Below are positions 25,765-34,837 of a DNA stretch of 64,000 bases, piece after piece (position 1 is the first letter of the stretch; each line of letters begins with the position of its first letter). Source of the DNA: Actinomycetota bacterium (GTDB lineage: Bacteria; Actinomycetota; Geothermincolia; Fen-727; Anoxymicrobiaceae); NCBI GenBank assembly GCA_018831265.1, contig JAHJCO010000005.1, positions 1-64,000 of the forward strand, read 5' to 3'. Under the pieces are notes generated by a model that was not told where the DNA came from, searched no databases, and saw only the letters and a program-made list of their open reading frames with translations. The translations under genes were made by a program, and so were the position numbers.

Positions 25765-28545
25765 ATGCCTGAGCCCCGGAAACGTCTGGAAGCCTGCCGG
25801 AGGACCGCACCGGCCGTCGTCCTGCTGGCCCTGCTGGTCGCGGCTCTGGCCGTACCCGCCGTAGCGACCGCGCAGCCCGCCCCTCCCACCAAGCCCGTCC
25901 AGGGCAGGTGCGACGTCCAGTCCTCGTTCTACGACGCCAAGCTGGTGGCGGACGACATAGACGGCTGCGGCCAGAAGGAGATCCTGGCCGGTAACTACAA
26001 CGGGTGGTTCTACTGCTTCACCCCCGACGCGCAGGTCAAGTGGTCGTACTACTGCGGCGCCCGCTTCGAGGGAGGCGCCGCGTGCTACGACGTCGACGGC
26101 GACGGAAAGAAGGAGGTCTTCGTCGGCGACATGAACGGCGTGGTCTGGGGGTTCTCCTGCAACGGGGTGCTGCTCACGCAGTGGGGCTGGCCCAAGCAGA
26201 CGCCCGGCTCGGGCGGGTTCGTGGGCGTCTACGGGGCGCCCGCGATAGGCGATATCCAGGGCGACGGGGCCGTCGACATAGTGGTCGGGACCTGGGGCCA
26301 CCACATAATGGCCTGGAACTACACGGGCGGCCTCACCTTCATGTTCGACAACGCCGACACCATCTGGTCCTCCCCGGCCCTGGCCGACCTGGACCGCGAC
26401 GGCATCAAGGAGATAGTCATCGGCGGCGACTCCACCGGCGGCAGCGGCTGGCCCTACCCGCCCGGAGGCCTTCTCTGGGCGTTCAAGGGAAACGGCGTGA
26501 CAATGAACGGGTTCCCCAAGTGGACCCCCGAGGTGACCTGGTCCTCCCCGGCCTGCGCGGACATAGACAACGACGGATACTTCGAGATAGTGGTGGGGAC
26601 CGGGCACTACTACCAGGCAACCGGGAAGCTGAGCACCGAGGGCTTCAGGGTCTACGCCTACAACTCGGACGGCAGTATGTGCGCCGGGTTCCCGGTGATG
26701 ACCGCGGGATCGACCATGTCCTCGCCCGCGATCGGTGACGTGGACGGCGACGGCATCAAGGAGATAGCCATCGCCTGCAACAAGGTCCTCTACGGCGAGG
26801 ACCACCTGATGCTGATCAAGGGCAACGGCGCGGTGATGTGGGACCAGCTGGCTTTCGGCGGCCCCAACATGGCAAGCCCGGTCCTGGGGGACATCGACAG
26901 CGACGGCCAGGCCGAGGTCATCCTGGGGAGCGGCCAGGCCATCGGCGCCTGGAAGGCGAACGGCGGCGCGTGCGTCTGGAACCAGGTGCTGGACAGCTTC
27001 GTGGTGACCAGCCCCTGCGTCGGTGACTTCGACAACGACGGTCGGGTGGAGACGGCGGTCGGCACCGGCGGTGACGGCGGCACCGGCAGCTTCTGGGTGT
27101 TCGACTGCGGCACCAAGCGGAAGGTCAACGGGGGGGACGGCGCTCTGTTCCCCTGGCCGATGTTCCACCACGACCCGGCGCACAACGGCTCGATACCGAC
27201 CGGCAACGAGCCACCTCCCCCTCCACCGCCGGCCAACTTCCACGAGTACATCCTCATGATGAACCCGGGCACCAGGAAGGCGAACGTCAACATAGAGTTC
27301 ATGAACGAGAAGGGGGAGAAGACCACCGTCAAGTGGACCGTCGAGCCCCTTTCCCGCTCGACGCTGCACGTGAACAGCGTGCTCCCCGGGGCGGGCATAA
27401 GCGCGAAGGTGAGCTCGGACGTGCCCATAATCGCCGAGCGGCCCATGTACTTCAACTACAGGAGCGCCTGGGACGGCGGCCACAACGTGATGGGAGCGCT
27501 CTGCGCGCAGAAGGCCTGGTACTTCGCCGAGGGTACCTGCCGGCCGAACTTCGATCCCTTCCTGTGCATCCAGAACCCCGGTGGCAGCGCCGCGGCGGTC
27601 CGCATCAACTACATGAAGGGTGACGGCTCGACTCAGGCGCAGGACGTCAACGTGCCCGCTCACTCGCGCTCCACCGTGCGCGTGAAGGACGCGCTGGGCG
27701 AGGGAGACTCGCCGGCGTTCGACTTCTCCTGCAAGGTCGAGACAACCAACGACCACGACGTCATCGTCGAGAGGCCGATGTACTTCAACTACGGTGGTGC
27801 CTGGACCGGCGGCCACAACGTCATGGGGGCCTGGAATCCGGCGCCGGCCTGGTACTTCGCCGAGGGCACCTGCCGGCCGGGCTTCGAGTCATACCTGTGC
27901 GTTCAGAACCCGGGCTCGTCGGCGGCGGCGGTAAAGGTCACCTACATGCTCGGCGACGGGACCACGAAGGACCAGACGCTCAGCGTGCCCAAGAACTCCC
28001 GCCAGACGGTGCGGGTGAAGGACGTGCTGGGGGAGGGAGACGCGCCGGCGTTCGACTTCTCCTGCAAGGTCGAGACAACCAACGACCACGACGTCATCGT
28101 CGAGAGGCCGATGTACTTCAACTACGGTGGTGCCTGGACCGGCGGCCACGACGTGATGGGCGCCCTGGCTCCCGGGGCCGACTTCTACTTCGCCGAGGGG
28201 ACCTGCCGGCCCAACTTCGAGCCGTACCTGTGCCTGCAGAACCCGGGGGGCACGGCCGCGGCGGTCAAGATCACCTACATGAAGGGGGACGGGGGCAAAC
28301 AGGAGCAGACCCTCTCCATCCCCGCCCGGTCGCGGCGCACGGTGCGGGTCAAGGAGGTGCTGGGCGAGGGCAACAGCCCGGCTTTCGACTTCTCCTGCAA
28401 GGTCGAGGCGACCAACAACACCGCCATAATCGCCGAGCGCCCGATGTACTTCAACTACAACGGCTGGACGGGCGGGCACGACGTGGTGGGCGTCCCCGGG
28501 CCGGCGACCGACTGGTACTTCGCGGAGGGCTACACGGGGAATTAG
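25765..28545 (+). CDS. Secreted FG-GAP/VCBS propeller protein with four WYFAEG repeats
   Basis: A 926-residue exported protein. The signal peptide covers about 1-38. Residues about 45-470 are FG-GAP/VCBS repeats, each with a calcium-type loop such as DVDGDGKKEVFVGD, DLDRDGIKEIVIGG or DFDNDGRVETAVGT, expected to fold as an integrin-like beta-propeller. A Pro run (PPPPPPP) then leads to four repeat units, from FHEYILMMNP to the C-terminal WYFAEGYTGN. Units 2-4 use the variant WYFAEGTCRP. No catalytic motif is visible, so adhesion or surface display is most likely. The ATG at 25765 follows AAGGTGG; a GTG three codons earlier is an alternative. Confidence 0.87.
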   Translation: MPEPRKRLEACRRTAPAVVLLALLVAALAVPAVATAQPAPPTKPVQGRCDVQSSFYDAKLVADDIDGCGQKEILAGNYNGWFYCFTPDAQVKWSYYCGARFEGGAACYDVDGDGKKEVFVGDMNGVVWGFSCNGVLLTQWGWPKQTPGSGGFVGVYGAPAIGDIQGDGAVDIVVGTWGHHIMAWNYTGGLTFMFDNADTIWSSPALADLDRDGIKEIVIGGDSTGGSGWPYPPGGLLWAFKGNGVTMNGFPKWTPEVTWSSPACADIDNDGYFEIVVGTGHYYQATGKLSTEGFRVYAYNSDGSMCAGFPVMTAGSTMSSPAIGDVDGDGIKEIAIACNKVLYGEDHLMLIKGNGAVMWDQLAFGGPNMASPVLGDIDSDGQAEVILGSGQAIGAWKANGGACVWNQVLDSFVVTSPCVGDFDNDGRVETAVGTGGDGGTGSFWVFDCGTKRKVNGGDGALFPWPMFHHDPAHNGSIPTGNEPPPPPPPANFHEYILMMNPGTRKANVNIEFMNEKGEKTTVKWTVEPLSRSTLHVNSVLPGAGISAKVSSDVPIIAERPMYFNYRSAWDGGHNVMGALCAQKAWYFAEGTCRPNFDPFLCIQNPGGSAAAVRINYMKGDGSTQAQDVNVPAHSRSTVRVKDALGEGDSPAFDFSCKVETTNDHDVIVERPMYFNYGGAWTGGHNVMGAWNPAPAWYFAEGTCRPGFESYLCVQNPGSSAAAVKVTYMLGDGTTKDQTLSVPKNSRQTVRVKDVLGEGDAPAFDFSCKVETTNDHDVIVERPMYFNYGGAWTGGHDVMGALAPGADFYFAEGTCRPNFEPYLCLQNPGGTAAAVKITYMKGDGGKQEQTLSIPARSRRTVRVKEVLGEGNSPAFDFSCKVEATNNTAIIAERPMYFNYNGWTGGHDVVGVPGPATDWYFAEGYTGN

Positions 28546-28560
28546 CGGCTAAAACATACA

Positions 28561-28638
28561 GGGGCGTCAGACAATTGCGCGCGTAGACTCCAATCGAAGT
28601 GTTGACGGGAGTTGAGCGCGCGCAAGTGTCTGACCCCC
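28561..28638. repeat. Long inverted repeat with GTCAGACA core
   Basis: Left arm 28561-28583 (GGGGCGTCAGACAATTGCGC...) and right arm 28617-28638 (...GCGCAAGTGTCTGACCCCC) are imperfect reverse complements around a 33-nt loop. The GTCAGAC/GTCTGAC core is shared with the palindromes at 29.9 kb and the CTCAGACC units. It lies between the propeller gene and a methyltransferase gene. Confidence 0.75.
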
Positions 28639-28703
28639 CGGTTCGTCCAAGGGTTGAGCCACGGCTACGCAGATGTTTGATGCTGTGTAGTATCCTATGC
28701 GTC

Positions 28704-29687
28704 ATGAGTATCCTTTGCTGCCCGGCATGTCGTGGCGCGCTGGACGAGGCCGATGAGGGCCTCGCCTGCGCCGCCTGCGGCGTGGTCTACCGCGTGGAGC
28801 GGTGCTCGGCCGACTTCACTCGGGAGGAGGGCCTCGATGAGGCCGCCACCAGGCAGCGGGACATCTACGAGGGGAGGCTGGCCGGGCAGGGGGTCGGCGC
28901 CTTCCTCGACCCCGAGGTCGCCCGGAACCTCACGGACACGTACGTAGAGGCGGCCCGCTCAGGCTACGTGCTCGCTCCGAACTGGCTGGGCCTCGAGTAC
29001 CGGCGGGCGCTCGAGCGGCTGGCGCCGTTCCCCGGGGAGCGCGTGCTGGACGTGGGGTGCTCTACCGGGTCCATGCTGTCCGCCATCGGGGCGGCGTTCG
29101 GCACCACGGGCACGGGTATCGACTTCAGCGTGGGGGCGGTCCGCCTCGCTGTCGAGTACAACCCCCTGGGCAACGAGTACCACGTGGCAGACGCGCTCAA
29201 CCTGCCGTTCGCGGACGGCTCGTTCGACGTGGTCGTGAGCTTCGGGGTCATCGAACACGTATCCGACCCGGAACGCATGGTCGGCGAGGTTGTGAGGGTC
29301 CTCGCTCCCGGGGGCCGCGCCCTGATCTACACCACCTGCAGGAGGTCGCGCTGGACGTGGCACTGGTGGCAGCGGCTGACATCCGGGGGCCGGTACCACC
29401 TGGGGGTGGACGACCTGGCCGGACACGACCCGGAGACGTTCCTGCTGCCGGAGGAGCTCGAGGGGATGTTCCTCGCCTCGGGGATGGAGCGCGCGCAGAC
29501 GGTCGTGGTCCACACGCTGTACTCCCTCATGCTGGACGAGGCCTTTCCCGGGATGGTGCCGGCGCTGCTGGCGAAACCCCGGCTGCTGTCCCCGGTCTCG
29601 AGAGCCATTGAGCTCGCTGACGCCCTACTGAACGACCGTGCGTACGGTAACGAGTTCCTGGCACTCGCGTGGAAGGAGGCCTCCTAG
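28704..29687 (+). CDS. Zinc-ribbon SAM-dependent methyltransferase
   Basis: A 327-residue class I methyltransferase. The N-terminus is a short zinc ribbon (CCPACRGAL then CAACGVVY), like the Trm112-type ribbons seen on methyltransferases of glycan clusters. The Rossmann domain has VLDVGCSTGSML (motif I), GIDFSVGAV, LPFADGSFDVVVS and LAPGGRALIYTT. About 100 further residues are of unclear fold. I start at ATG 28704 directly before the ribbon. It lies next to the dTDP-sugar genes and glycosyltransferases, so methylation of a sugar or lipid carrier is plausible; the substrate is not readable. Confidence 0.8.
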   Translation: MSILCCPACRGALDEADEGLACAACGVVYRVERCSADFTREEGLDEAATRQRDIYEGRLAGQGVGAFLDPEVARNLTDTYVEAARSGYVLAPNWLGLEYRRALERLAPFPGERVLDVGCSTGSMLSAIGAAFGTTGTGIDFSVGAVRLAVEYNPLGNEYHVADALNLPFADGSFDVVVSFGVIEHVSDPERMVGEVVRVLAPGGRALIYTTCRRSRWTWHWWQRLTSGGRYHLGVDDLAGHDPETFLLPEELEGMFLASGMERAQTVVVHTLYSLMLDEAFPGMVPALLAKPRLLSPVSRAIELADALLNDRAYGNEFLALAWKEAS

Positions 29688-29885
29688 ATGAGCCTGGTAG
29701 GCCTGGTGGTCCGCAGGGTGGTCGGAGGGTTCAGGCGATGGCTCTCCGAGGCCCGGAGTTACGGGGAGCTCGACGACGACCGCCGTCACCTGTTCTGGAA
29801 GAAGTTGCAGGTCGCGGCGTTCCTGGCGCTGATGCCGCTGTTCGTTGCGCTGGGAGCGGTGTCGAGGGCGGTCGGAAAACGCTGA
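29688..29885 (+). CDS. Small basic protein with one membrane helix
   Basis: A 65-residue protein whose ATG directly abuts the TAG stop of the methyltransferase gene and is preceded by GGAGG, so it looks translationally coupled. It has an Arg-rich N-terminal half and one hydrophobic stretch (about 40-58, LQVAAFLALMPLFVALGAV). I do not recognise a family. Support is the coupling, the ribosome site and the fact that a palindrome closes the transcript right after its stop. Confidence 0.5.
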   Translation: MSLVGLVVRRVVGGFRRWLSEARSYGELDDDRRHLFWKKLQVAAFLALMPLFVALGAVSRAVGKR

Positions 29886-29888
29886 GTT

Positions 29889-29915
29889 GTGCAAAAGGGT
29901 CTGACCCTTTTGCAC
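29889..29915. terminator. Perfect palindrome between convergent genes
   Basis: GTGCAAAAGGGTC and GACCCTTTTGCAC are exact 13-base arms with a single T between them. It fills the 33-bp space between the stop codons of two convergent genes, so a bidirectional terminator is likely. It is also related to the 19618-19644 palindrome and the GGTGCCTGACCCC family. Confidence 0.65.
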
Positions 29916-29918
29916 GGG

Positions 29919-31475
29919 CTAGACGACGGTCCGGCCGAAAGGCCTGATGTCCAGCAGGGGGGACAGCTTCCCGCCCCCGTGCCTCATATAGTACCGTCTC
30001 GCCGCCCAGGCGGTGAGAATGAAGAATCCCACCCAGAGGACGGTCAGGAACACCGACCAGGCGTTGGCCATGTGGAACAGCGGGAAGATGAGCAGGATGA
30101 ACCGCTTGACCGGGTTCTCTCGCAGGAAGTGCACCAGGAAGATGTTGTCGGTGTTCTCCATGCCGTAGACCCCCACCATGAAGCGGAACGCCCATATGGT
30201 GGTCACCAGCTGCATGAGCGCCAGCCCGAACGCCACCGTGTAGCACAACCAGTGCCGCACGCGGTCCAGCAGCAGGGCGATGCATACGACGAAGAGGGGG
30301 GCCAGCGGGACCAGGTACCTCTGCACCGGCGCGGCACCGCCGTTCCAGGACTGGAACACCCCCAGTACCAGCGCGTGGAGCCCGATGATGAGCGCAAAGA
30401 ACCCCCACCAGCGGTCCCACTCCAGCCGCGTGGGCTGCAGCGCCAGCCCGGCTATGAACAGCATGTACACCGGCGCGAAGATGAACAGGCCCCAGGCGCG
30501 GTCCAGGAACAGGCCCGGGACGCCCCAGACCGAGTTGGTGCCCCAGTACCCGCCGGAGAACTTGCTGCCCCCCGAGGCTGTGAGGCCCTTGAGGAGGTTG
30601 GGGCCGTAGGTCACGTAGGTGAGTGCCAGCAACAGCCCCACCGGGAGCGCGACCGGGACGAGGAACGAGGCGAGCATCTTCGCGTCCCTGCCCGGGGTGA
30701 CCATGAAGAAGAGCACCCCGAAGGCGATCGTGATGGCTATGAACTTCGGGTGGAGGAGCATGGCAGCCCCCGCGCAGGCACCCAGCAGCACGGCGTGGCG
30801 CCTACACCCCGACTCCTTGAGCCTCCAGGCGGCCCAGGTGCCCGCCGCGACCGCCAGTATGGCGGGGGTCTCCGGGTATATCAGGCGGGAGTAGAACAGC
30901 AGGGGATAGGTGAAGAAGAGCAGCAGGGTGGCGGCCACGGCCACGGTGCGGCTGACGAACCGGTCGGCCAGCGCGAAGGTGAACGCGGCGGCCAGGCAGG
31001 TGATGAGGATCATGGTGAAGGCCGCGCCCTTGTAACCGGCCAGCCAGAAACCCGGCAGCACCAGCAGGGACGTGAACATCGGGTGCGTGGAAACGTACCT
31101 CCCGTACCTCCCCTGGACCACGTGCCACATCGATATGTCGTCCTCGTAGAACGGACGGAACTGCTCCGCCCTGTAGTTGTTGTACAGGAAGACGTCGCCG
31201 TCGGAGAGGATGCTCCGGGTGATGACCAGGTAGTGGGGCTCGTCCCCCTGCGTGGTGGGCACCCCGTTGTAGCGGGGCACCAGCAGCATCACAATGGTGA
31301 AGACCAGCAGGCAGAGCAGGAAGACCACCACGGCCATTCGCGCCCGGCTGTCCAGTCTCAGCCAGGCGGAGTCGGCCTTCCGCGTACCCCTACGCAGTCC
31401 GATCCACGCCCTGCCGGCCCACGCCTTCAGCACCTCGGTCTTCGGAGCCCGGTCCGTGGTCACTTCTTCCGGCAT
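29919..31475 (-). CDS. GT-C type membrane glycosyltransferase (ArnT/PMT-like)
   Basis: A 518-residue polytopic membrane protein with about 12 helices. The first periplasmic loop has TTQGDEPHYLVITRS, the acidic loop typical of GT39/GT83-like polyprenol-phosphate-sugar transferases, followed by VSTHPMFTSLLVLPGFW. Such enzymes move a sugar from a lipid carrier onto an acceptor outside the membrane. The ATG at 31475 lies 16 bases inside the preceding methyltransferase gene, so it is the last gene of a five-gene leftward operon (35818 to 29919). The longer open frame upstream of 31475 is out-of-frame reading through that gene. Acceptor unknown. Confidence 0.8.
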   Translation of the reverse strand: MPEEVTTDRAPKTEVLKAWAGRAWIGLRRGTRKADSAWLRLDSRARMAVVVFLLCLLVFTIVMLLVPRYNGVPTTQGDEPHYLVITRSILSDGDVFLYNNYRAEQFRPFYEDDISMWHVVQGRYGRYVSTHPMFTSLLVLPGFWLAGYKGAAFTMILITCLAAAFTFALADRFVSRTVAVAATLLLFFTYPLLFYSRLIYPETPAILAVAAGTWAAWRLKESGCRRHAVLLGACAGAAMLLHPKFIAITIAFGVLFFMVTPGRDAKMLASFLVPVALPVGLLLALTYVTYGPNLLKGLTASGGSKFSGGYWGTNSVWGVPGLFLDRAWGLFIFAPVYMLFIAGLALQPTRLEWDRWWGFFALIIGLHALVLGVFQSWNGGAAPVQRYLVPLAPLFVVCIALLLDRVRHWLCYTVAFGLALMQLVTTIWAFRFMVGVYGMENTDNIFLVHFLRENPVKRFILLIFPLFHMANAWSVFLTVLWVGFFILTAWAARRYYMRHGGGKLSPLLDIRPFGRTVV

Positions 31476-32539
31476 ACCGTCACCAGGTCGAACGCGCGAC
31501 CGGGGGCCAGGCGGCCCATCCACATCGACGCCCTGTAGATGGGCGAGTAGACGGGGCGCGAGAACAGGGACACCAGCATGTCCACCCTCAGGCCCGCGGG
31601 GCGGTACCAGTTGAGCATCCACTCCAGGTAGATGCCGGTGGCGGAGACGACTTCGAGGTCCTCGGCCGCGAGCATGACTCTCAGCTCCGGGAGGGTGAAC
31701 TCGCGCACATGCTCGGGGTGCACCGGCACGGCCTTCCGGTTGGCACGGGCCAGCAGCCGTTCCCGGTTCGGGGTGGTCAGGATCAGGGTTCCGCCGCCTC
31801 GAAGGACGCGCGTCCACTCCGCCAGTGCCGCCTCGGGCTCGGGAACATGCTCGATTATCTCCCCGGCGTAGACGGCGTCGAAGGAGCCGTCCTCGAAGGG
31901 GAGCGTCACGGCGTCGGAGACGAGCCAGCGCCAGTCCGGCACCAGGCCGCGCATCTTCTCCATGGCGGCGGCGTCGAGGTCGCAGCAGGTCATCTCGTAA
32001 TCCCAGTCGGTCGTGATGAGGAAGAAGATGCTGTACCCGGAGCCCACGTCCAGCACCCTGCTGCCCGGCGGGATGTGCTTTCGGAACTGCTTGCCCAGAA
32101 TGCGCAGGCGCGCCTGGTGAAAGGAGTGGAAGAACGGGTGCTCCACCACGTAGGCGTCCTGGTGGGACTCGCCCGCGTAGTACTCCTCGAGCGCCCGCGT
32201 GTCGGTCACCTGTATGGGGAATACCAGGCGCTCCGCCCCGCACCTCACCTCGACCAACATGCGCGGCCTGACCGGCACCCCGTCCTCGCGGGACGACTCC
32301 ACCAGCGACGGGGCGGTGCCCTCCGAGGAGGCAAGGCGGAGCATCTCCGGGCCGGGAGCGGACCAGTCCAGAAAGACGGTGGCCGCGCCGCCGACGGGCT
32401 CGGAGAACACCCAGCGACCGAGCTCCTCGGCGCCCGAGGAGACAGGGTCGCTGAACACGGCGATGACCAGCCTGTCCCCCCGGGATGCGCGCGGCAGGTC
32501 GAGGTCTATGCCGCTGCCGGTGCGTGCCTCCGGGGTCAC
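31460..32539 (-). CDS. SAM-dependent methyltransferase with N-terminal beta-rich domain
   Basis: A 359-residue protein. Residues about 1-120 are beta-rich and unassigned; about 135-360 are a class I methyltransferase with RVLDVGSGYSIFFLI (motif I), LPFEDGSFDAVYAGEIIEHV and LRGGGTLILTTPN. The GTG at 32539 overlaps the stop of the preceding glycosyltransferase (GTGA), and its end overlaps the next gene by 16 bases. The tight overlaps say that it works with these glycosyltransferases, probably on a sugar of the same polymer. Confidence 0.8.
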   Translation of the reverse strand: MTPEARTGSGIDLDLPRASRGDRLVIAVFSDPVSSGAEELGRWVFSEPVGGAATVFLDWSAPGPEMLRLASSEGTAPSLVESSREDGVPVRPRMLVEVRCGAERLVFPIQVTDTRALEEYYAGESHQDAYVVEHPFFHSFHQARLRILGKQFRKHIPPGSRVLDVGSGYSIFFLITTDWDYEMTCCDLDAAAMEKMRGLVPDWRWLVSDAVTLPFEDGSFDAVYAGEIIEHVPEPEAALAEWTRVLRGGGTLILTTPNRERLLARANRKAVPVHPEHVREFTLPELRVMLAAEDLEVVSATGIYLEWMLNWYRPAGLRVDMLVSLFSRPVYSPIYRASMWMGRLAPGRAFDLVTVCRKK

Positions 32540-33612
32540 GCCGCGGCCCCCTCGACCCGCCGGAGGGCCGCCTGCAGGGCCGCGCGGACCGAGTCCGGCG
32601 AGAAAGCCTCCAGCCTGGCGCGCTGCCCGGCGAGCACCTTCTCTCGAAGCGCCCCGTCGGTGCGAAGGGACTCCAGCAGCTCTCCGACCATCGGGTAGTC
32701 CTTCTGCCGGAAGGAGAGCCCGGCCCCCTCGAGCGTGTAGGGGATGGCGGTGGAGGAGTAGGCCACGACCGGCAGGTCGAACGCCATGCTTTCGACCAGC
32801 GGAACGGCGAACCCCTCGTGCTCGCTCATCGAGAGGAAGGCGTCCGCGCTCGAGTAGTAGGCCGCGAGCTCCGCGTCGCCCACCCGTCCGGGAAAGTCCA
32901 CGCTGTCCCACAAGGCCAGCGAGTCCACGAGCCAGCGCAGCTGGGCGTCGTAGCGGTCCACCCAGGAGGCTCCCACCAGGTCGAGGCGCGAGTCGGCGTT
33001 GACGCAGCGGTGGTAGTAGTAGAACGCGCGGATGAGGTCCTCCAGCCGCTTGTTGGGCACCGCCCTGCCCACGAACAGGACCCTGAAGGCGCCCCCGCGG
33101 CCGGCCTGCTCCCCGCGTGCGGCCAGGGACCGCAGTCCCTGGTAGTCAACGAAGATCGGAAGGACCCCCGTGCGGTCCGGGTCGAAACCGGCCTGGACGA
33201 GCTCCATGCGGTTGAACTCGGAGTCGCCCAGGGCCAGGTCGCACCCCTTGAGCTCGGGGAGGAGACCGCGACCCTTCCGGCAGAACTCGGCCACGCCCCT
33301 GTCGTAGGGCGCGAAGTACTCCGGCGGGGTGATGTTGTGGTAGACGAGTATCTTGCGGTTCCTGCTGTCCAGGTACTGCCGGTAGTTGGGGCAGAACAGG
33401 GAGTAGTGGTAGATGAGGATGTCGCCGGGCGAGTCGATGTGCGCGGAGTAGCCCTCGTCAGGGCAGGCCACCTCCGCGCCGAAGGCGTCCATGGTGCTCG
33501 CGAAGACGTCGGTCTCGTACCCCCAGGAGCCGAGCGCCCTGTCTATCTCTATCACGTGGTTGCTGACGGCGTCGCCGAACTCGACCCGCGCGCACAGCTG
33601 GTGAACCCTCAA
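32536..33612 (-). CDS. GT4-family glycosyltransferase
   Basis: A 358-residue GT-B enzyme. The acceptor domain has DAVSNHVIEIDRAL and ILVYHNITPPEYF; the donor domain has FRVLFVGRAVPNKRLEDLIRAF and the E-x7-E site SEHEGFAVPLVESMAFDLPVV. This resembles mannosyl- or rhamnosyl-transferases of O-antigen clusters such as WbaZ/WsaF-type proteins. The TTG at 33612 (MRVHQLCARVEFGDA) is in a TTGA overlap with the upstream stop and has GGGAGG before it. Confidence 0.85.
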   Translation of the reverse strand: MRVHQLCARVEFGDAVSNHVIEIDRALGSWGYETDVFASTMDAFGAEVACPDEGYSAHIDSPGDILIYHYSLFCPNYRQYLDSRNRKILVYHNITPPEYFAPYDRGVAEFCRKGRGLLPELKGCDLALGDSEFNRMELVQAGFDPDRTGVLPIFVDYQGLRSLAARGEQAGRGGAFRVLFVGRAVPNKRLEDLIRAFYYYHRCVNADSRLDLVGASWVDRYDAQLRWLVDSLALWDSVDFPGRVGDAELAAYYSSADAFLSMSEHEGFAVPLVESMAFDLPVVAYSSTAIPYTLEGAGLSFRQKDYPMVGELLESLRTDGALREKVLAGQRARLEAFSPDSVRAALQAALRRVEGAAA

Positions 33613-34826
33613 GCGTTTTCCCTCCCGGCCGGCCCCATACTGACGTCCAGGGCGGACTGAAGCCGCCCGATGACGGAGTCCCAATTATACTCCGTCTCCA
33701 CGTAGCGCCGCCCCGCCTCTCCCATGGCCCGGGCCCGGTCCGGGTCCTCACACATCATGAGCACGGCCTCGGCGAACTCGGGGTAGTCGGAGAAGGTAAG
33801 GCCGCCGCCGCTCGTCCGCACGTGCTCGCGGGTAACGTCGCAGGCACGGTTGACCAGGGCGGGGGTGCCGGCAAGCCACGCCTCGAGCAGGACTATGGAG
33901 AAACTCTCGTTCACCGAGGGCTGGCAGAAGACCGAGGCGGCCGCATACGCGTCCCACTTCTCGGGTTCGCTCACCCTGCCGGCGTCGAGTATCACGTGGC
34001 TCGAGTCCGGCGGGATGCGCACCTCGCCCGCTCCCATGAGGACCAGGCCGGCGGCCCGCGGGTGCTCGATGGCGAAGCGCCTGAAGTACTCGACCAGCAA
34101 CGGCGTGTTCTTGCCCTCCTCCCGCCGTCCCGCGTACAGGACGAAAGGCCCCCGGACCGGCGTCCGGTCGCCGAACGCCGCCGGGTCTGACCGGTGGGGG
34201 CTGAAGCCCATTCCCACGACCGGGCCCGGGTTCTCCATCCCCAGGAGCCTCGAGGCGAGCCTCCTCTCACCGGGGCTGTTGAAGATGAGGCCCCGGACGC
34301 CGGCCAGCATCTCGTGGATGACCTCCTGGTGCGCGAACGGCTCGTCGTGCAGGCAGGGGATTATGTAGGAGCGCTCGGGGTGGATGAGCGAGCCGAAGTA
34401 GGTGGTGCCGAACAGGTAGGGCAGGAAGACCAGGTGGCTGTAGCCCTCGCCTTCCCCGGCCAGGTGGTCCAGCAGGCCCTGGGAGGTCACGATCCCCTCC
34501 AACCAGACCATCTGCTCCGCGCGGGAGAGGCTCTTGCCTGCCTGCATGCGGGCCAGTACGTGGTGGAGCGACGGGTCTGCAATGTTGGTCAGCGCGCAGA
34601 AGCGCAGGACCTCCACGCCATTGAGCTCGCTCATCCCCTCCGGGTAGTGGTCGCGCCAGGTGTGGTGGTCCAGCGCGCAGGTGGTGACGGCGGTGACGGG
34701 GTAGCCCCGGGAGGCCAGCTCCTCGGCGGTGCGGCGCGCCAGGTCCTCGGCCCCCCCGACGACCTCCTCGCCGTAGCGCGGCACCACGAAAGCCGGGTGG
34801 AAGTCCTGTGTGGAGTCGGCGATCAA
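33609..34826 (-). CDS. GT4-family glycosyltransferase
   Basis: A 405-residue GT-B glycosyltransferase. N-terminal: VVPRYGEEVVGGAEDLARR, the GGAE loop common in bacterial surface-glycan GT4 enzymes. C-terminal: FVLYAGRREEGKN and the E-x7-E site NESFSIVLLEAWLAGTPALVN. The TTG start at 34826 is 11 bp after the upstream stop. It is the second gene of the leftward operon, between a methyltransferase-like gene and another GT4. Donor and linkage unknown. Confidence 0.85.
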   Translation of the reverse strand: MIADSTQDFHPAFVVPRYGEEVVGGAEDLARRTAEELASRGYPVTAVTTCALDHHTWRDHYPEGMSELNGVEVLRFCALTNIADPSLHHVLARMQAGKSLSRAEQMVWLEGIVTSQGLLDHLAGEGEGYSHLVFLPYLFGTTYFGSLIHPERSYIIPCLHDEPFAHQEVIHEMLAGVRGLIFNSPGERRLASRLLGMENPGPVVGMGFSPHRSDPAAFGDRTPVRGPFVLYAGRREEGKNTPLLVEYFRRFAIEHPRAAGLVLMGAGEVRIPPDSSHVILDAGRVSEPEKWDAYAAASVFCQPSVNESFSIVLLEAWLAGTPALVNRACDVTREHVRTSGGGLTFSDYPEFAEAVLMMCEDPDRARAMGEAGRRYVETEYNWDSVIGRLQSALDVSMGPAGRENA

Positions 34827-34837
34827 GGCCGCCCCCG

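Noticed and set aside
25486-27816. A 776-codon minus-strand open frame under rmlB and the propeller protein
   Set aside because: It mirrors the periodicity of the repeats on the plus strand and has no signal peptide, ribosome site or family motif of its own. Similar antisense frames (for example 13415-14872, 19577-21325, 36677-38410, 59404-61524) were rejected for the same reason.
29688-29947. Alternative longer frame (starting 29669) over the small coupled gene
   Set aside because: It runs through the palindrome and into the convergent gene with low-complexity composition, while the 65-residue frame has a ribosome site and stops before the palindrome.
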